Virus record (IMG/VR): IMGVR_UViG_3300042507_007606
Span: 1-26,388 of that record
Length of the DNA: 26,388 nucleotides
Source: a virus
Reading direction: 5' to 3' (one strand)
In this document: positions 16,538 to 24,554 of the stretch, in pieces
How the letters are laid out: each line of letters opens with the position of its first letter
Position numbering within the stretch: the first letter of the stretch is position 1
The notes under the pieces: model-generated
What the model was told of the DNA's origin: nothing
Databases searched by the model: none
The model's input: only the letters and a program-made list of their open reading frames with translations
Made by a program: the position numbers and the translations under genes

Positions 16538-16983
16538 TGGATAATTTAACTACATGCGAACGTTGTGGCTCAGATGCTTGCTACGTTCAAGAAGTCAACT
16601 CAGAAGTAAAATTATACCACTGCTACGGGTGTGGGTTCATAGCTAACACAGTTATGACCCGCGGCTCGGAGTTTTTGGAACAACAACTTGCAGTACTACC
16701 TGAATTATATAAAGAATTAATGGGTGAAGACGAGAATGGTCTTATCTGGTTACCTTCAGTAGTTAATGTTCCTGATAAAGGAATGGTATTTGCCGACGGA
16801 TCTAATGGTCAGCAATGGGCTTGGGCTGCTGTAAAAGCAACTTTAATGTCTGAAGAAGAAAAAACCAAGTTTAAGGCTAAAGGTAAAGAGTATGATTACA
16901 AAATGGATATGTCGTCTTTACAACATTTTTCTGAACGTGATTACATGGAGGCCCTTTCATACATTGGTGTTTTACCCGAATAA
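16537..16983 (+). CDS. Zinc-ribbon protein (148 aa)
   Basis: The N-terminus holds two cysteine pairs, CERC (about 7-10) and CYGC (about 29-32), the pattern of a zinc ribbon. The rest, including ELMGEDENGLIWLPSVVNVP and QQWAWAAVKATLMSEEE, resembles no family I can name; its tryptophan-rich helix and the following FSERDYMEALSYIGVLPE look globular. It starts by TAATG after a glycosyltransferase and is followed seven bases later by another. It has no obvious link to sugar chemistry and may be a phage core gene, possibly nucleic-acid binding, caught between glycan genes. Confidence 0.65.
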   Translation: MDNLTTCERCGSDACYVQEVNSEVKLYHCYGCGFIANTVMTRGSEFLEQQLAVLPELYKELMGEDENGLIWLPSVVNVPDKGMVFADGSNGQQWAWAAVKATLMSEEEKTKFKAKGKEYDYKMDMSSLQHFSERDYMEALSYIGVLPE

Positions 16984-16990
16984 AACAGAT

Positions 16991-17614
16991 ATGAAAATTA
17001 GTTACGCAGTTACGGTTTGCAATGAATTGGTGGAGATTCAACGTCTCCTCCCATTCTTACTTAAACATAAGTCCCCAAATGATGAGGTTGTAGTTCTATA
17101 TGATTCTAAAAATGGTTCTTCATCTGTAGAACAGTACCTAAGAGCATCTTCGGTTGCTGATTCTAAATTTAGATGGTACTCATACGAGTTTAAAGATGAT
17201 TTTTCGGATATGAAAAATCATTTAACTCATTTATGCTCTGGAGATTACATCTTCCAGGTTGATGCTGATGAAATGCCTAACGAAAACCTAATGAGATATT
17301 TAGGTCCAATCCTCCTTAATAACCCAGTAGATGTAATTCGAGTACCTCGAGTTAACACAGTCTCTGGTTTAACCCCAGAACACGTTCAAAAGTGGGGGTG
17401 GGTTGTAGATGGTAAAGGTCGAGTTAACTGGCCTGATCTACAGTGGAGAATCTACAGAAAATCACCGGATATTAAGTGGAAAAATAAAGTACACGAGATT
17501 CTCGATGGTTACAATACTCATTCAGTATTACCGTTAGAAGAAGAATTTGCACTCCAACACCACAAAGATATTAAACGTCAAGAAAAACAAAATGAATTGT
17601 ATAATACGTTATGA
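16991..17614 (+). CDS. GT2-type glycosyltransferase (207 aa)
   Basis: I choose the ATG at 16991 (MKISYAVTVCNE); the open frame extends 33 codons further upstream, but into the previous gene with text unlike a GT start. The opening AVTVCNELVEIQRLLPFL is the family 2 nucleotide-binding strand and helix, and FQVDADEMPNENL (88-100) carries the DADE metal-binding motif. RIYRKSPDIKWKNKVHEIL fits the later part of the WaaE-like branch, where a histidine-glutamate pair ends the catalytic domain. It is short and soluble. It overlaps the next gene by ATGA. Confidence 0.85.
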   Translation: MKISYAVTVCNELVEIQRLLPFLLKHKSPNDEVVVLYDSKNGSSSVEQYLRASSVADSKFRWYSYEFKDDFSDMKNHLTHLCSGDYIFQVDADEMPNENLMRYLGPILLNNPVDVIRVPRVNTVSGLTPEHVQKWGWVVDGKGRVNWPDLQWRIYRKSPDIKWKNKVHEILDGYNTHSVLPLEEEFALQHHKDIKRQEKQNELYNTL

Positions 17615-18504
17615 AAAAGTTTAAAAAAATATTCATAGCCGGTGCTAATGGTATGTTAGGAACTACTTTAAAAAGCTTAACAGATACATCTGAAATGCTC
17701 TTAACAGACAAAGAACTTTCAGATGGAATTAAATTTTGTGATATTAGAGACTTAAAACATACTGCAGAAGTAATAAATAATTTTCAACCGGATATTATTT
17801 TAAATTTTGCAGCTTTAGTTGATTTAGAATATTGTGAAAAAGAAAAAGATGATTGCTATTTAACAAACACTATTGCTGCTATTCATTTATTTAATTTAGC
17901 TAAAGATCAAAATATTCCTTATGTTTTTATTAGCACAGCAGGTATATTTGGAAATGATAAAGAATTTTATACTGAAGAGGATCAACCATATCCTTTAAGT
18001 GCTTATGGGAAAAGTAAGTACTATACTGAACAACTTCTTCAAAATCAAGGATATGAAAAATATTGGATTTTTAGAGCTGGTTGGATGATGGGTGGTGGTC
18101 CTGAAAAAGATAAAAAATTTGTTAACAAAATAATGAAACAAATTAATTCAGGAGCTAAAGAATTATTTGTTGTAGATGATAAATTAGGAGTACCTACATA
18201 CACTAAAGATTTTGCAAATTCAATTTTGAGACATGTAGAAGAAGATTTACCTTATGGATTATATAATATGGTAAGTCAAGGTGAAGCTAGTAGATATGAA
18301 ACTGCTATTGCTATTAATGAATATCTTAATTTAGGATTAATAGTGAATAAAGTAAATAGTGATTATTATAAAGAAGAATATTTTGCACCTCGCCCATATT
18401 CAGAAAAACTTATAAACAAAAGTTTAAATAATTTAGAAAGAAATTATATGAGAAATTGGAAAGTATGTCTTCATGAATATTTAAATGAATTTTTTAAAAA
18501 ATGA
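17611..18504 (+). CDS. rmlD: RmlD-like dTDP-4-dehydrorhamnose reductase / SDR
   Basis: The 297-residue short-chain dehydrogenase has the NAD(P) loop GANGMLG (11-17), NFAALVDLEYCE (about 65-76) after the fourth strand, and the catalytic Y132 and K136 in YGKSK. VPTYTKDFA (about 194-202) matches the RmlD segment that precedes the C-terminal part. RmlD makes dTDP-L-rhamnose from the 4-keto sugar; the window has no RmlA, RmlB or RmlC, so the precursor would come from the host or from genes outside. Another nucleotide-sugar reductase of the same family is possible. From here the DNA becomes clearly richer in A and T. Confidence 0.75.
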   Translation: MKKFKKIFIAGANGMLGTTLKSLTDTSEMLLTDKELSDGIKFCDIRDLKHTAEVINNFQPDIILNFAALVDLEYCEKEKDDCYLTNTIAAIHLFNLAKDQNIPYVFISTAGIFGNDKEFYTEEDQPYPLSAYGKSKYYTEQLLQNQGYEKYWIFRAGWMMGGGPEKDKKFVNKIMKQINSGAKELFVVDDKLGVPTYTKDFANSILRHVEEDLPYGLYNMVSQGEASRYETAIAINEYLNLGLIVNKVNSDYYKEEYFAPRPYSEKLINKSLNNLERNYMRNWKVCLHEYLNEFFKK

Positions 18505-19355
18505 TCCCTGTAGCTCGACTTTGGCATAAAAAAGGAAAGTTGGAGTATTATACTATGCTCCAACTATTAAAATATTTACCTGATATTGAATTTGAATACC
18601 ATGTAATACTAGATCAGCCTAATTATAAAGATGAATGGACTGAAAAAATAGATAATCTCCCAGTTAAATGTACTTGGTATTCTAAAGAGGATATGCATAA
18701 CTATTTAAAAGATAGTGGTTATGGTAATGATGAATTAATTTCTAAAATACCTAAGTTTATTCATTTTTACCACATTTTAATTAATCATTATTTAAGACGT
18801 GTACATAGTTTTGATTATGTTCTAACTATTGAATATGATGTTATCTTTAATAGTAATGATTTATCTCAACTAGAAGAATTTCTTACTAATAAAATCCCAT
18901 TTGGAATAATAGAACCAGCTAATCTTGGATGTGATAAAGCTTTAGCTCAACAACTTTCAAATTTATTTGATCAAAACATAATTAAATATCCTAATGTAGG
19001 AATTAATGCTGGGTTTAAGGGACTTAATTTAAAAGTATTTGATGAATTTTTAAACCCATCAACATTTAATCTTTTATTGAATATTTTTAACTTTTCAGGT
19101 ATTTACAATGAAGATGGAAGTGAAAAAACAGGATGGGAAAGAACAACAATTGATACTCAAGAACAATCTTTTCATTCTTTAATGAATGCTCTAAGCCCAG
19201 AATACCAGTTATTAGATCCTAATCAGTACTATGTTTTTCCTTATTGGGTTGATATGGACTATTTAATGAAGTCCAAAGTTATTCATTTTATTGGGCATGA
19301 AAAACCACAATCAATGATGGATATAATTGATTTAAAACTTAAAGAATGGGAATAA
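18501..19355 (+). CDS. GT8-like glycosyltransferase candidate (284 aa)
   Basis: The protein shows the scattered marks of a GT-A enzyme: YVLTIEYDVIF (106-116) at the place of the DxD metal site, GINAGFKGLNL in the middle, TQEQSFHSLMNAL, and HFIGHEKP (262-269) near the end, like the HxxGxxKP of family 8. The DxD is written EYD, so metal binding may differ. It joins both neighbours closely (ATGA before, 12 bases after). Donor and acceptor are unknown. The family call rests on motif order, not on overall likeness. Confidence 0.6.
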   Translation: MIPVARLWHKKGKLEYYTMLQLLKYLPDIEFEYHVILDQPNYKDEWTEKIDNLPVKCTWYSKEDMHNYLKDSGYGNDELISKIPKFIHFYHILINHYLRRVHSFDYVLTIEYDVIFNSNDLSQLEEFLTNKIPFGIIEPANLGCDKALAQQLSNLFDQNIIKYPNVGINAGFKGLNLKVFDEFLNPSTFNLLLNIFNFSGIYNEDGSEKTGWERTTIDTQEQSFHSLMNALSPEYQLLDPNQYYVFPYWVDMDYLMKSKVIHFIGHEKPQSMMDIIDLKLKEWE

Positions 19356-19367
19356 TTTATACAAATT

Positions 19368-20018
19368 ATGGCTAACGGAATATATAAAATTACAGAAGAT
19401 TTTGAAAAAGCATTAGGTGATTATACAGGAGCACCCTATGTTGTAACACTTGATAACATGAGTAATGCTTTATTTTTGGCATTATACTATGAAAAAAATA
19501 TTAAAAAAAGTCTCACAACTAATAAAATAACTATCCCTTGTAGAACCTACCCTTCAGTCCCATGTGAAATTATTCATGCTGGATTAAAAGTAGATTTTGA
19601 ACCTGTTAAAGGAAGAACTATTAAAGGGATGTACCAATTAAAAGGAAGTAATGTTTGGGATTCGGCGTTAAGTTTTACTACAAACATGTATAAATCTGGT
19701 CAACATATTTGCATTTCATTTACCGGACCCTATAAACACTTTAAACTATCTAAGGGTGGGGCTATTTTAACAGATAATCACGATGCTTACTTATGGTTTA
19801 AAAGAGCCAGATATTCAGGTAGAAGAGAATGTTCTTATCATGATGATTATTTTGATATGTTAGGGTGGAATTTTTATATGATGCCTGAATTAGCAGCTCG
19901 TGGTTTACTTCTTATGAATCAGTTTTACCATGGTGAAACCCCTAAACACAATGAAGACCTAGAAATGCCCTACCCAGATTTATCTAAATTTCCTATATAT
20001 ACTCAATCTAATGGATAA
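19368..20018 (+). CDS. Short DegT/DnrJ/EryC1-like aminotransferase fold protein (216 aa)
   Basis: The product keeps the order of a sugar aminotransferase large domain: GAPYVVTLDNMSNALFLAL (21-39; the GTxAL turn is replaced by DNMSNAL), ITIPCRTYPSVPCEIIHAGL, VWDSAL with D98 at the PLP-ring aspartate position, and SFTGPYKHFKLSKGGAIL (117-134), where K123 may be the PLP lysine, one residue later than usual. A family member has about 370 residues; this one ends soon after the NFYMMPELAARGLLLMNQF helix and lacks the C-terminal domain. It is not frameshifted: the next gene starts 8 bases before the stop. It may be a reduced enzyme, a non-catalytic relative or a different chemistry. Confidence 0.65.
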   Translation: MANGIYKITEDFEKALGDYTGAPYVVTLDNMSNALFLALYYEKNIKKSLTTNKITIPCRTYPSVPCEIIHAGLKVDFEPVKGRTIKGMYQLKGSNVWDSALSFTTNMYKSGQHICISFTGPYKHFKLSKGGAILTDNHDAYLWFKRARYSGRRECSYHDDYFDMLGWNFYMMPELAARGLLLMNQFYHGETPKHNEDLEMPYPDLSKFPIYTQSNG

Positions 20019-20718
20019 AAAAATAGGAATAATGCAACCCTATTTCTTCCCATATATAGGGTACTTTCAATTAATAAACTCAGTTGATGAATTTATTATA
20101 TATGATAATATTCAATATACTAAAAAGGGATGGATTAACAGAAATCGTATTTTAGTCAATAATCAAGATCAATTATTTACTTTACCCATAAAAAAAGACT
20201 CAGACTATTTAAATGTGGTAGAACGAGAATTATCTGATTCATGGGAAAAAGATAAAAATAAAATATTAAATACTATAAAATCTTCATATAGTAAAGCTCC
20301 TTACTTTCAGGAAACATTTGAGTTAATTTCAAAATGTTTAAATAATTCTGAAAATAATTTATTTAAATTTATATATGATAGTATTATTTTAATAAATGAT
20401 TATTTAGAAATTAAGACATCTATTGTAATTTCTTCTACAATAGACATAAATCACACTTTGAAATCCCAAGATAAAGTTTTATCTTTATGTAAAGCATCAA
20501 ATGCATCTACATATATAAATGCTATAGGTGGACAAACTTTATACAACAAAGATATATTTAATACTCATAATATTAAATTACAATTTATTAAATCAGATAT
20601 GATACAATATTCTCAATTTAATAATAAATTTATACCTTGGCTATCAATTATAGACGTTATGATGTTTAATTCTGTAGAAGACATTAAAAAATATTTAAAT
20701 AGTTATACTTTAATATGA
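20011..20718 (+). CDS. WbqC family protein
   Basis: The 235-residue protein opens with GIMQPYFFPYIGYFQLI (6-22), the hallmark of the WbqC family, and continues IIYDNIQYTKKGWINRNRI. The family occurs in O-antigen and capsule loci and is thought to help modify an amino sugar, often beside DegT-type aminotransferases as here. It overlaps the preceding gene by 8 bases. The DNA is extremely AT-rich; one 60-base stretch inside (20341-20400) has only five G or C. Chemistry is not established from the sequence. Confidence 0.9.
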   Translation: MDKKIGIMQPYFFPYIGYFQLINSVDEFIIYDNIQYTKKGWINRNRILVNNQDQLFTLPIKKDSDYLNVVERELSDSWEKDKNKILNTIKSSYSKAPYFQETFELISKCLNNSENNLFKFIYDSIILINDYLEIKTSIVISSTIDINHTLKSQDKVLSLCKASNASTYINAIGGQTLYNKDIFNTHNIKLQFIKSDMIQYSQFNNKFIPWLSIIDVMMFNSVEDIKKYLNSYTLI

Positions 20719-21677
20719 AATGGAAAAAATTAGGACATATATTTGATCCAACAAATTGGGAAGATGGAATTGATAGACCTTGGATGAAAACACATTCACA
20801 ATGTCCTAGCACCCAAATATTTGAGGATTATGTACGTGTATACTTTTCATGTCGCCCCCACCCAGATGTTAATGGGCAATATGTTAGTTATACTACATAT
20901 TTAGATTTAGATAAAAAAAATTTATCTAAAGTGCTTAAGGTTGCAGACAAACCCTTGATGCCATTAGGTAAGTTAGGTACCTTTGATGAGTTTGCAATTT
21001 ATCCTACATCTACAATTAGGATTAATAATCAAACCCATCTTTATTATGCTGGTTGGTCTAGATGTCAATCTACACCATACACAGTTTCAATAGGACATGC
21101 TATTAGTAATGACGGGATTACTTTTACCCGTACTGCAGATGGTCCTATTCTAACTAACTCACAACATGAACCTTATGAATTGAGTGGACCTAAAATAAGA
21201 AAATTTAAAGATACCTTTTTTATGTATTACTTAGCAGGTGAAGGGTGGGTTATGGATGACAACAAACCAGTATCAAAATATAAAATACGTTTAGCCTTAT
21301 CAAAAGACGGTATTAACTGGGACAAACTAAATACAGACTTAATCCAGAGTATTTTACCTGAAGACGAATGTCAAGCAGGCCCAGATGTCTTTTTTAAAAA
21401 TGATAAGTATCATATGTTTTTTAGCTATAGATATGCTACTAACTTTAAAAATAAACAACGAGGTTATAAGATTGGTTATGCTTCATCAATTGATGGTATA
21501 CATTGGGAAAGAGATGATAAAAAAGCTGGTATTGAATTAGCGGAAACTGGTTGGGATTCTGAAATGCATCACTATCCTCATATCTTTGAGGTAGATAATA
21601 AAATGTATATGATATACAATGGTAATGAGTTTGGTAAATATGGAATAGGATTAGCAGAATTAATAGAAGAATTATGA
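20715..21677 (+). CDS. Beta-propeller glycosidase-like protein (320 aa)
   Basis: The protein repeats a beta-blade pattern: HSQCPSTQIFEDYVRVYFSC, TFDEFAIYPTSTIRIN, YELSGPKIRKFKDTFFMYYL, ECQAGPDVFFKNDKYHMFFS, and MHHYPHIFEVDNKMYMIYNG. Each blade carries the polar turn with an aromatic strand, as in five-bladed propellers of the GH43/GH32 clan. Such proteins occur in glycan loci next to WbqC. A catalytic aspartate-glutamate pair cannot be assigned with certainty. No signal peptide is seen, so it would act inside the cell, possibly on a nucleotide-linked or lipid-free glycan. Confidence 0.75.
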   Translation: MKWKKLGHIFDPTNWEDGIDRPWMKTHSQCPSTQIFEDYVRVYFSCRPHPDVNGQYVSYTTYLDLDKKNLSKVLKVADKPLMPLGKLGTFDEFAIYPTSTIRINNQTHLYYAGWSRCQSTPYTVSIGHAISNDGITFTRTADGPILTNSQHEPYELSGPKIRKFKDTFFMYYLAGEGWVMDDNKPVSKYKIRLALSKDGINWDKLNTDLIQSILPEDECQAGPDVFFKNDKYHMFFSYRYATNFKNKQRGYKIGYASSIDGIHWERDDKKAGIELAETGWDSEMHHYPHIFEVDNKMYMIYNGNEFGKYGIGLAELIEEL

Positions 21678-22240
21678 ATATAATAGGAAATAAAGTTATA
21701 TTAAGAGCTATTGAGCTTGATGATTTAGACCAATTACACATTTGGGCTAATGATCCTGCTACACAAGATATTATTGGAAATATTCATTTCCCCAGTTCTA
21801 AAGAATATCAAACTCAGTGGTTTAATAAATTGCAAACTGATACCTTAAACCAACGACTAGCTATAACTACAAAAGAGGACGGATTGATTGGATTATCTAG
21901 TATTATGAATATAGATTGGCGAAATCGTCATGCTTGGCATGGTATTATATTAGGAGATAAAGACATTCGTGGAAAGGGATATGGTGTAGACACAGTTATG
22001 GCAACTATGAGGTATGCTTTTGATGAAATGAACTTAGAACGCCTAGATGGATCAATTATAGAATATAATACAATATCTTACTCATTATACTGTAATAAGT
22101 TAGGATGGAAAGAAGAAGGAAGGAAAAAAAATTACTACTTTAGACGAGGTAAATATTATGACCAAATAGTAGTTGGAATAAATAGAGATAACTACTATGA
22201 GTTAATAAAACAAAATAATTATTGGAATGAGAAATTATAA
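21674..22240 (+). CDS. GNAT family N-acetyltransferase (RimJ/RimL type)
   Basis: The 188-residue protein begins VILRAIELDDLDQLHIW (8-24), standard for RimL-type enzymes, and has the acetyl-CoA loop DIRGKGYGVD (about 96-105), then NTISYSLYCNKLGWKEEGR, where N and the YxxxGF-like part close the site. It transfers acetyl from acetyl-CoA to an amine. Beside a DegT-like protein and WbqC it would acetylate an amino sugar, as in dideoxy amino sugar routes. It joins its neighbours by ATGA and a 14-base overlap. Confidence 0.88.
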   Translation: MNIIGNKVILRAIELDDLDQLHIWANDPATQDIIGNIHFPSSKEYQTQWFNKLQTDTLNQRLAITTKEDGLIGLSSIMNIDWRNRHAWHGIILGDKDIRGKGYGVDTVMATMRYAFDEMNLERLDGSIIEYNTISYSLYCNKLGWKEEGRKKNYYFRRGKYYDQIVVGINRDNYYELIKQNNYWNEKL

Positions 22241-22970
22241 TAAAGAACTTAAAGATACTAAAGATCACAAATATGCTTATAACTTTGATTTAGATATAAT
22301 GCATCCCTATATGTTTGAGTCTTTTAAAAATCATTTTGTTGAAGGGAATTGTCTTGAACTAGGAAGTTCTAAGGGTGACTTTACAAAATATCTTATTTCT
22401 TATTTTAATAATATTACATGTGTTGAAGCTTCTCAAGAAGCAGTTGAAATTTCTAAACAAAAATTAGATATTGATGCTAATAATAAAATTGTATATTTTA
22501 ATTCATTATTTGAAACTATAAAACTTCCTAAAAAATATGATAATATTATATTAACTCATGTTTTAGAACATATAGATAATCCTGTACAACTATTAACTAA
22601 AATTAAAACAGAATGGTTGTCTGAAAATGGGAAGTTATTTCTAGTATGCCCTAATGCAAATGCTCCCTCAAGACAAATTGCAGTTAAAATGGGACTAATC
22701 CCCAATAATACAGCAATTACTCCTTCAGAAGTAGAGCATGGGCATCGAATTACGTACACTTTAGATACACTAGAAAGAGATGCTAAAGCTGGAGGGTTAA
22801 ATATTATTTACAGATCAGGAATATTCTTTAAAGCGTTAGCTAATTTTCAATGGGATCAATTATTAAACACTAATATTATTAGTAAAGAATATTTAGATGG
22901 ATGTTATTCTTTAGGTCAACAATATCCTGACTTGTGTTCTAGTATAATGTTAATTTGTAAAAAAGATTAA
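22227..22970 (+). CDS. SAM-dependent class I methyltransferase
   Basis: The 247-residue protein has motif I LELGSSKGDF (43-52), an acidic strand end CVEAS for the ribose contact, and LTHVLEHIDNPVQLL, the motif often seen in sugar-modifying methyltransferases. FLVCPNANAPSR is motif III. It is soluble. In this cluster it may methylate a sugar of the glycan, but a free carbohydrate or lipid acceptor cannot be told apart here. It starts 14 bases before the GNAT stop. Confidence 0.85.
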   Translation: MRNYNKELKDTKDHKYAYNFDLDIMHPYMFESFKNHFVEGNCLELGSSKGDFTKYLISYFNNITCVEASQEAVEISKQKLDIDANNKIVYFNSLFETIKLPKKYDNIILTHVLEHIDNPVQLLTKIKTEWLSENGKLFLVCPNANAPSRQIAVKMGLIPNNTAITPSEVEHGHRITYTLDTLERDAKAGGLNIIYRSGIFFKALANFQWDQLLNTNIISKEYLDGCYSLGQQYPDLCSSIMLICKKD

Positions 22971-22971
22971 T

Positions 22972-23844
22972 ATGCCTCGGATTATAATAGCAGCTCCTTC
23001 TTATAATGAGTCAATAGGAGGAAGTATAACTTTACATAGATTATGTGATATACTTATTACATTAGGGTATGATGCATATCTATATCCAACAATAAAGCTA
23101 AACGGAACATTAAATAGTTTTACTATTAACTCCTCTTACAAGTATAATATTGCAACTAAAATTGACCCTATTGAAGATATAGCAATATATCCTGAAATAG
23201 AGCCCGGAAATCCATTTCAATGTAAAAGAATTATACGTTATATACTAAATAAATTTCATCTACCTCAATATGATAATACTATAGCTACCTGGGGAGAATC
23301 TGACTATTATTTATACTACCACGAGCTATTTTATGATAATTTAAAACCTAAGAATATACTTACAATTCTTGATTCTAAATTAAATTTATTTAAAGATCAT
23401 AATACAGATCGTAACGTAGAATCTTGCCACACATATAGAAAACGTTTACATGAAAAAGATACTATAATACCTATACACCCTCAAGATTCTATTGAAATAG
23501 AATTTAATACACCTGATTATAAATTAGTAGAAATTTTTAATAAATGTAAAAGATTCTATAGCTATGATACAGAAACTTATTTAAGTACTTTAGCAGCATT
23601 ATGTGGTTGTGAAAGTGTAATAGTACCTAGTACTGATATATCAATAGAAGAATTAAAAAAAAGACGTGAAACATTAGGAATAACTTATGGAGTAGCATAT
23701 GGAATCAATGATATAGAAAATGCTGAAAAGACCAAACACTTGTTAAGAGAACATTTCGAAAAACAAGAAATATCTCAATTTACAGAAACTAAAAATATAT
23801 TTACTAAAATTTACAAACATTTTAGTATAACAGATATAGTATGA
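22972..23844 (+). CDS. GT-B-like glycosyltransferase candidate (290 aa)
   Basis: The start RIIIAAPSYNESIGGSITLH (3-22) with GGSITLHRLCDILITLGYDA resembles the acceptor domain of GT-B enzymes, which open with a glycine-rich loop before a long helix. Later, FYSYDTETYLSTLAALCGCE followed by VIVPSTDIS resembles the donor-side helix where the site is kept by a conserved acidic residue. The full GT4 E-x7-E motif is not visible, and the protein is short. Family placement is therefore weak; the cluster context supports a glycosyltransferase. Confidence 0.55.
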   Translation: MPRIIIAAPSYNESIGGSITLHRLCDILITLGYDAYLYPTIKLNGTLNSFTINSSYKYNIATKIDPIEDIAIYPEIEPGNPFQCKRIIRYILNKFHLPQYDNTIATWGESDYYLYYHELFYDNLKPKNILTILDSKLNLFKDHNTDRNVESCHTYRKRLHEKDTIIPIHPQDSIEIEFNTPDYKLVEIFNKCKRFYSYDTETYLSTLAALCGCESVIVPSTDISIEELKKRRETLGITYGVAYGINDIENAEKTKHLLREHFEKQEISQFTETKNIFTKIYKHFSITDIV

Positions 23845-24554
23845 AATATATAATATCCAGTAATATAAATTATTATAAAAATACATACAAACCTATAGTA
23901 ACCTCTCTTATTGACTCAGGTATAGAAACTACAGATATAATAATGGTAGTAGGAGGATGTACTGAGGATTCCTTATTAAAGAATACATTAGGAATAAATA
24001 TAATACCGGTACTGTATAATTCTTTTGACCTAACAGGGTTAATATACGTAGCTGAAAATAGTGAAAAATTTTTAGATACAAATTATTTTTTACTACATGA
24101 CACTTGTTTAGTAGGTCCAAACTTTAAAAAACTATCACAAGAAGTAGAGGTTAATGCCCCTATTAAAACTTTAAGAGAAGGTATATCTATGAACATAGGT
24201 ATGTATTCCTTACAAACTCTAAATGAAAATATAGAAAATCTAAACAAGTTAAAATACTACCCTCAGACCCCAGAAGAACTCCAACAGGTGAAAGAGTTAT
24301 TTGTAATAAACGAAGACATTATATTTAAACTATATGGAGACTATTGTTATAGAAATAACTACATAAGCACTCATTCAGATATATTAACAATACCTGAACT
24401 AAGAGATCGATTTAAAAAAGATGCTTACCAGGAATATTTTAACACTTTAGAGAATAGTACAGTAACAAGGCAAATGGGGTATAGTTCTTTATTAGATTTT
24501 TATAAATTTCAAGCCAACTGGAAATGGGGGAACGGATGGAAAATAGGAGTATAG
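23841..24554 (+). CDS. Hypothetical protein in the glycan cluster (237 aa)
   Basis: I do not recognise this 237-residue protein. It starts YIISSNINYYKNTYKPIVTS and has IIMVVGGCTED, NSFDLTGLIYVAEN, and FLLHDTCLVGPNFKKL, a pattern like the strand and acidic turn (HDT) of a GT-A sugar enzyme. MNIGMYSLQTLNENI follows, like the later strand of such folds. It ends with WKWGNGWKIGV, which overlaps the UDP-galactopyranose mutase start. A divergent glycosyltransferase is the best guess, from context and this loose pattern only. Confidence 0.5.
   Translation: MKYIISSNINYYKNTYKPIVTSLIDSGIETTDIIMVVGGCTEDSLLKNTLGINIIPVLYNSFDLTGLIYVAENSEKFLDTNYFLLHDTCLVGPNFKKLSQEVEVNAPIKTLREGISMNIGMYSLQTLNENIENLNKLKYYPQTPEELQQVKELFVINEDIIFKLYGDYCYRNNYISTHSDILTIPELRDRFKKDAYQEYFNTLENSTVTRQMGYSSLLDFYKFQANWKWGNGWKIGV

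Noticed and set aside
16892-16990. Longer start for the GT2 glycosyltransferase
   Set aside because: The 33 extra residues overlap the zinc-ribbon gene, while the family 2 pattern begins exactly at the ATG at 16991.
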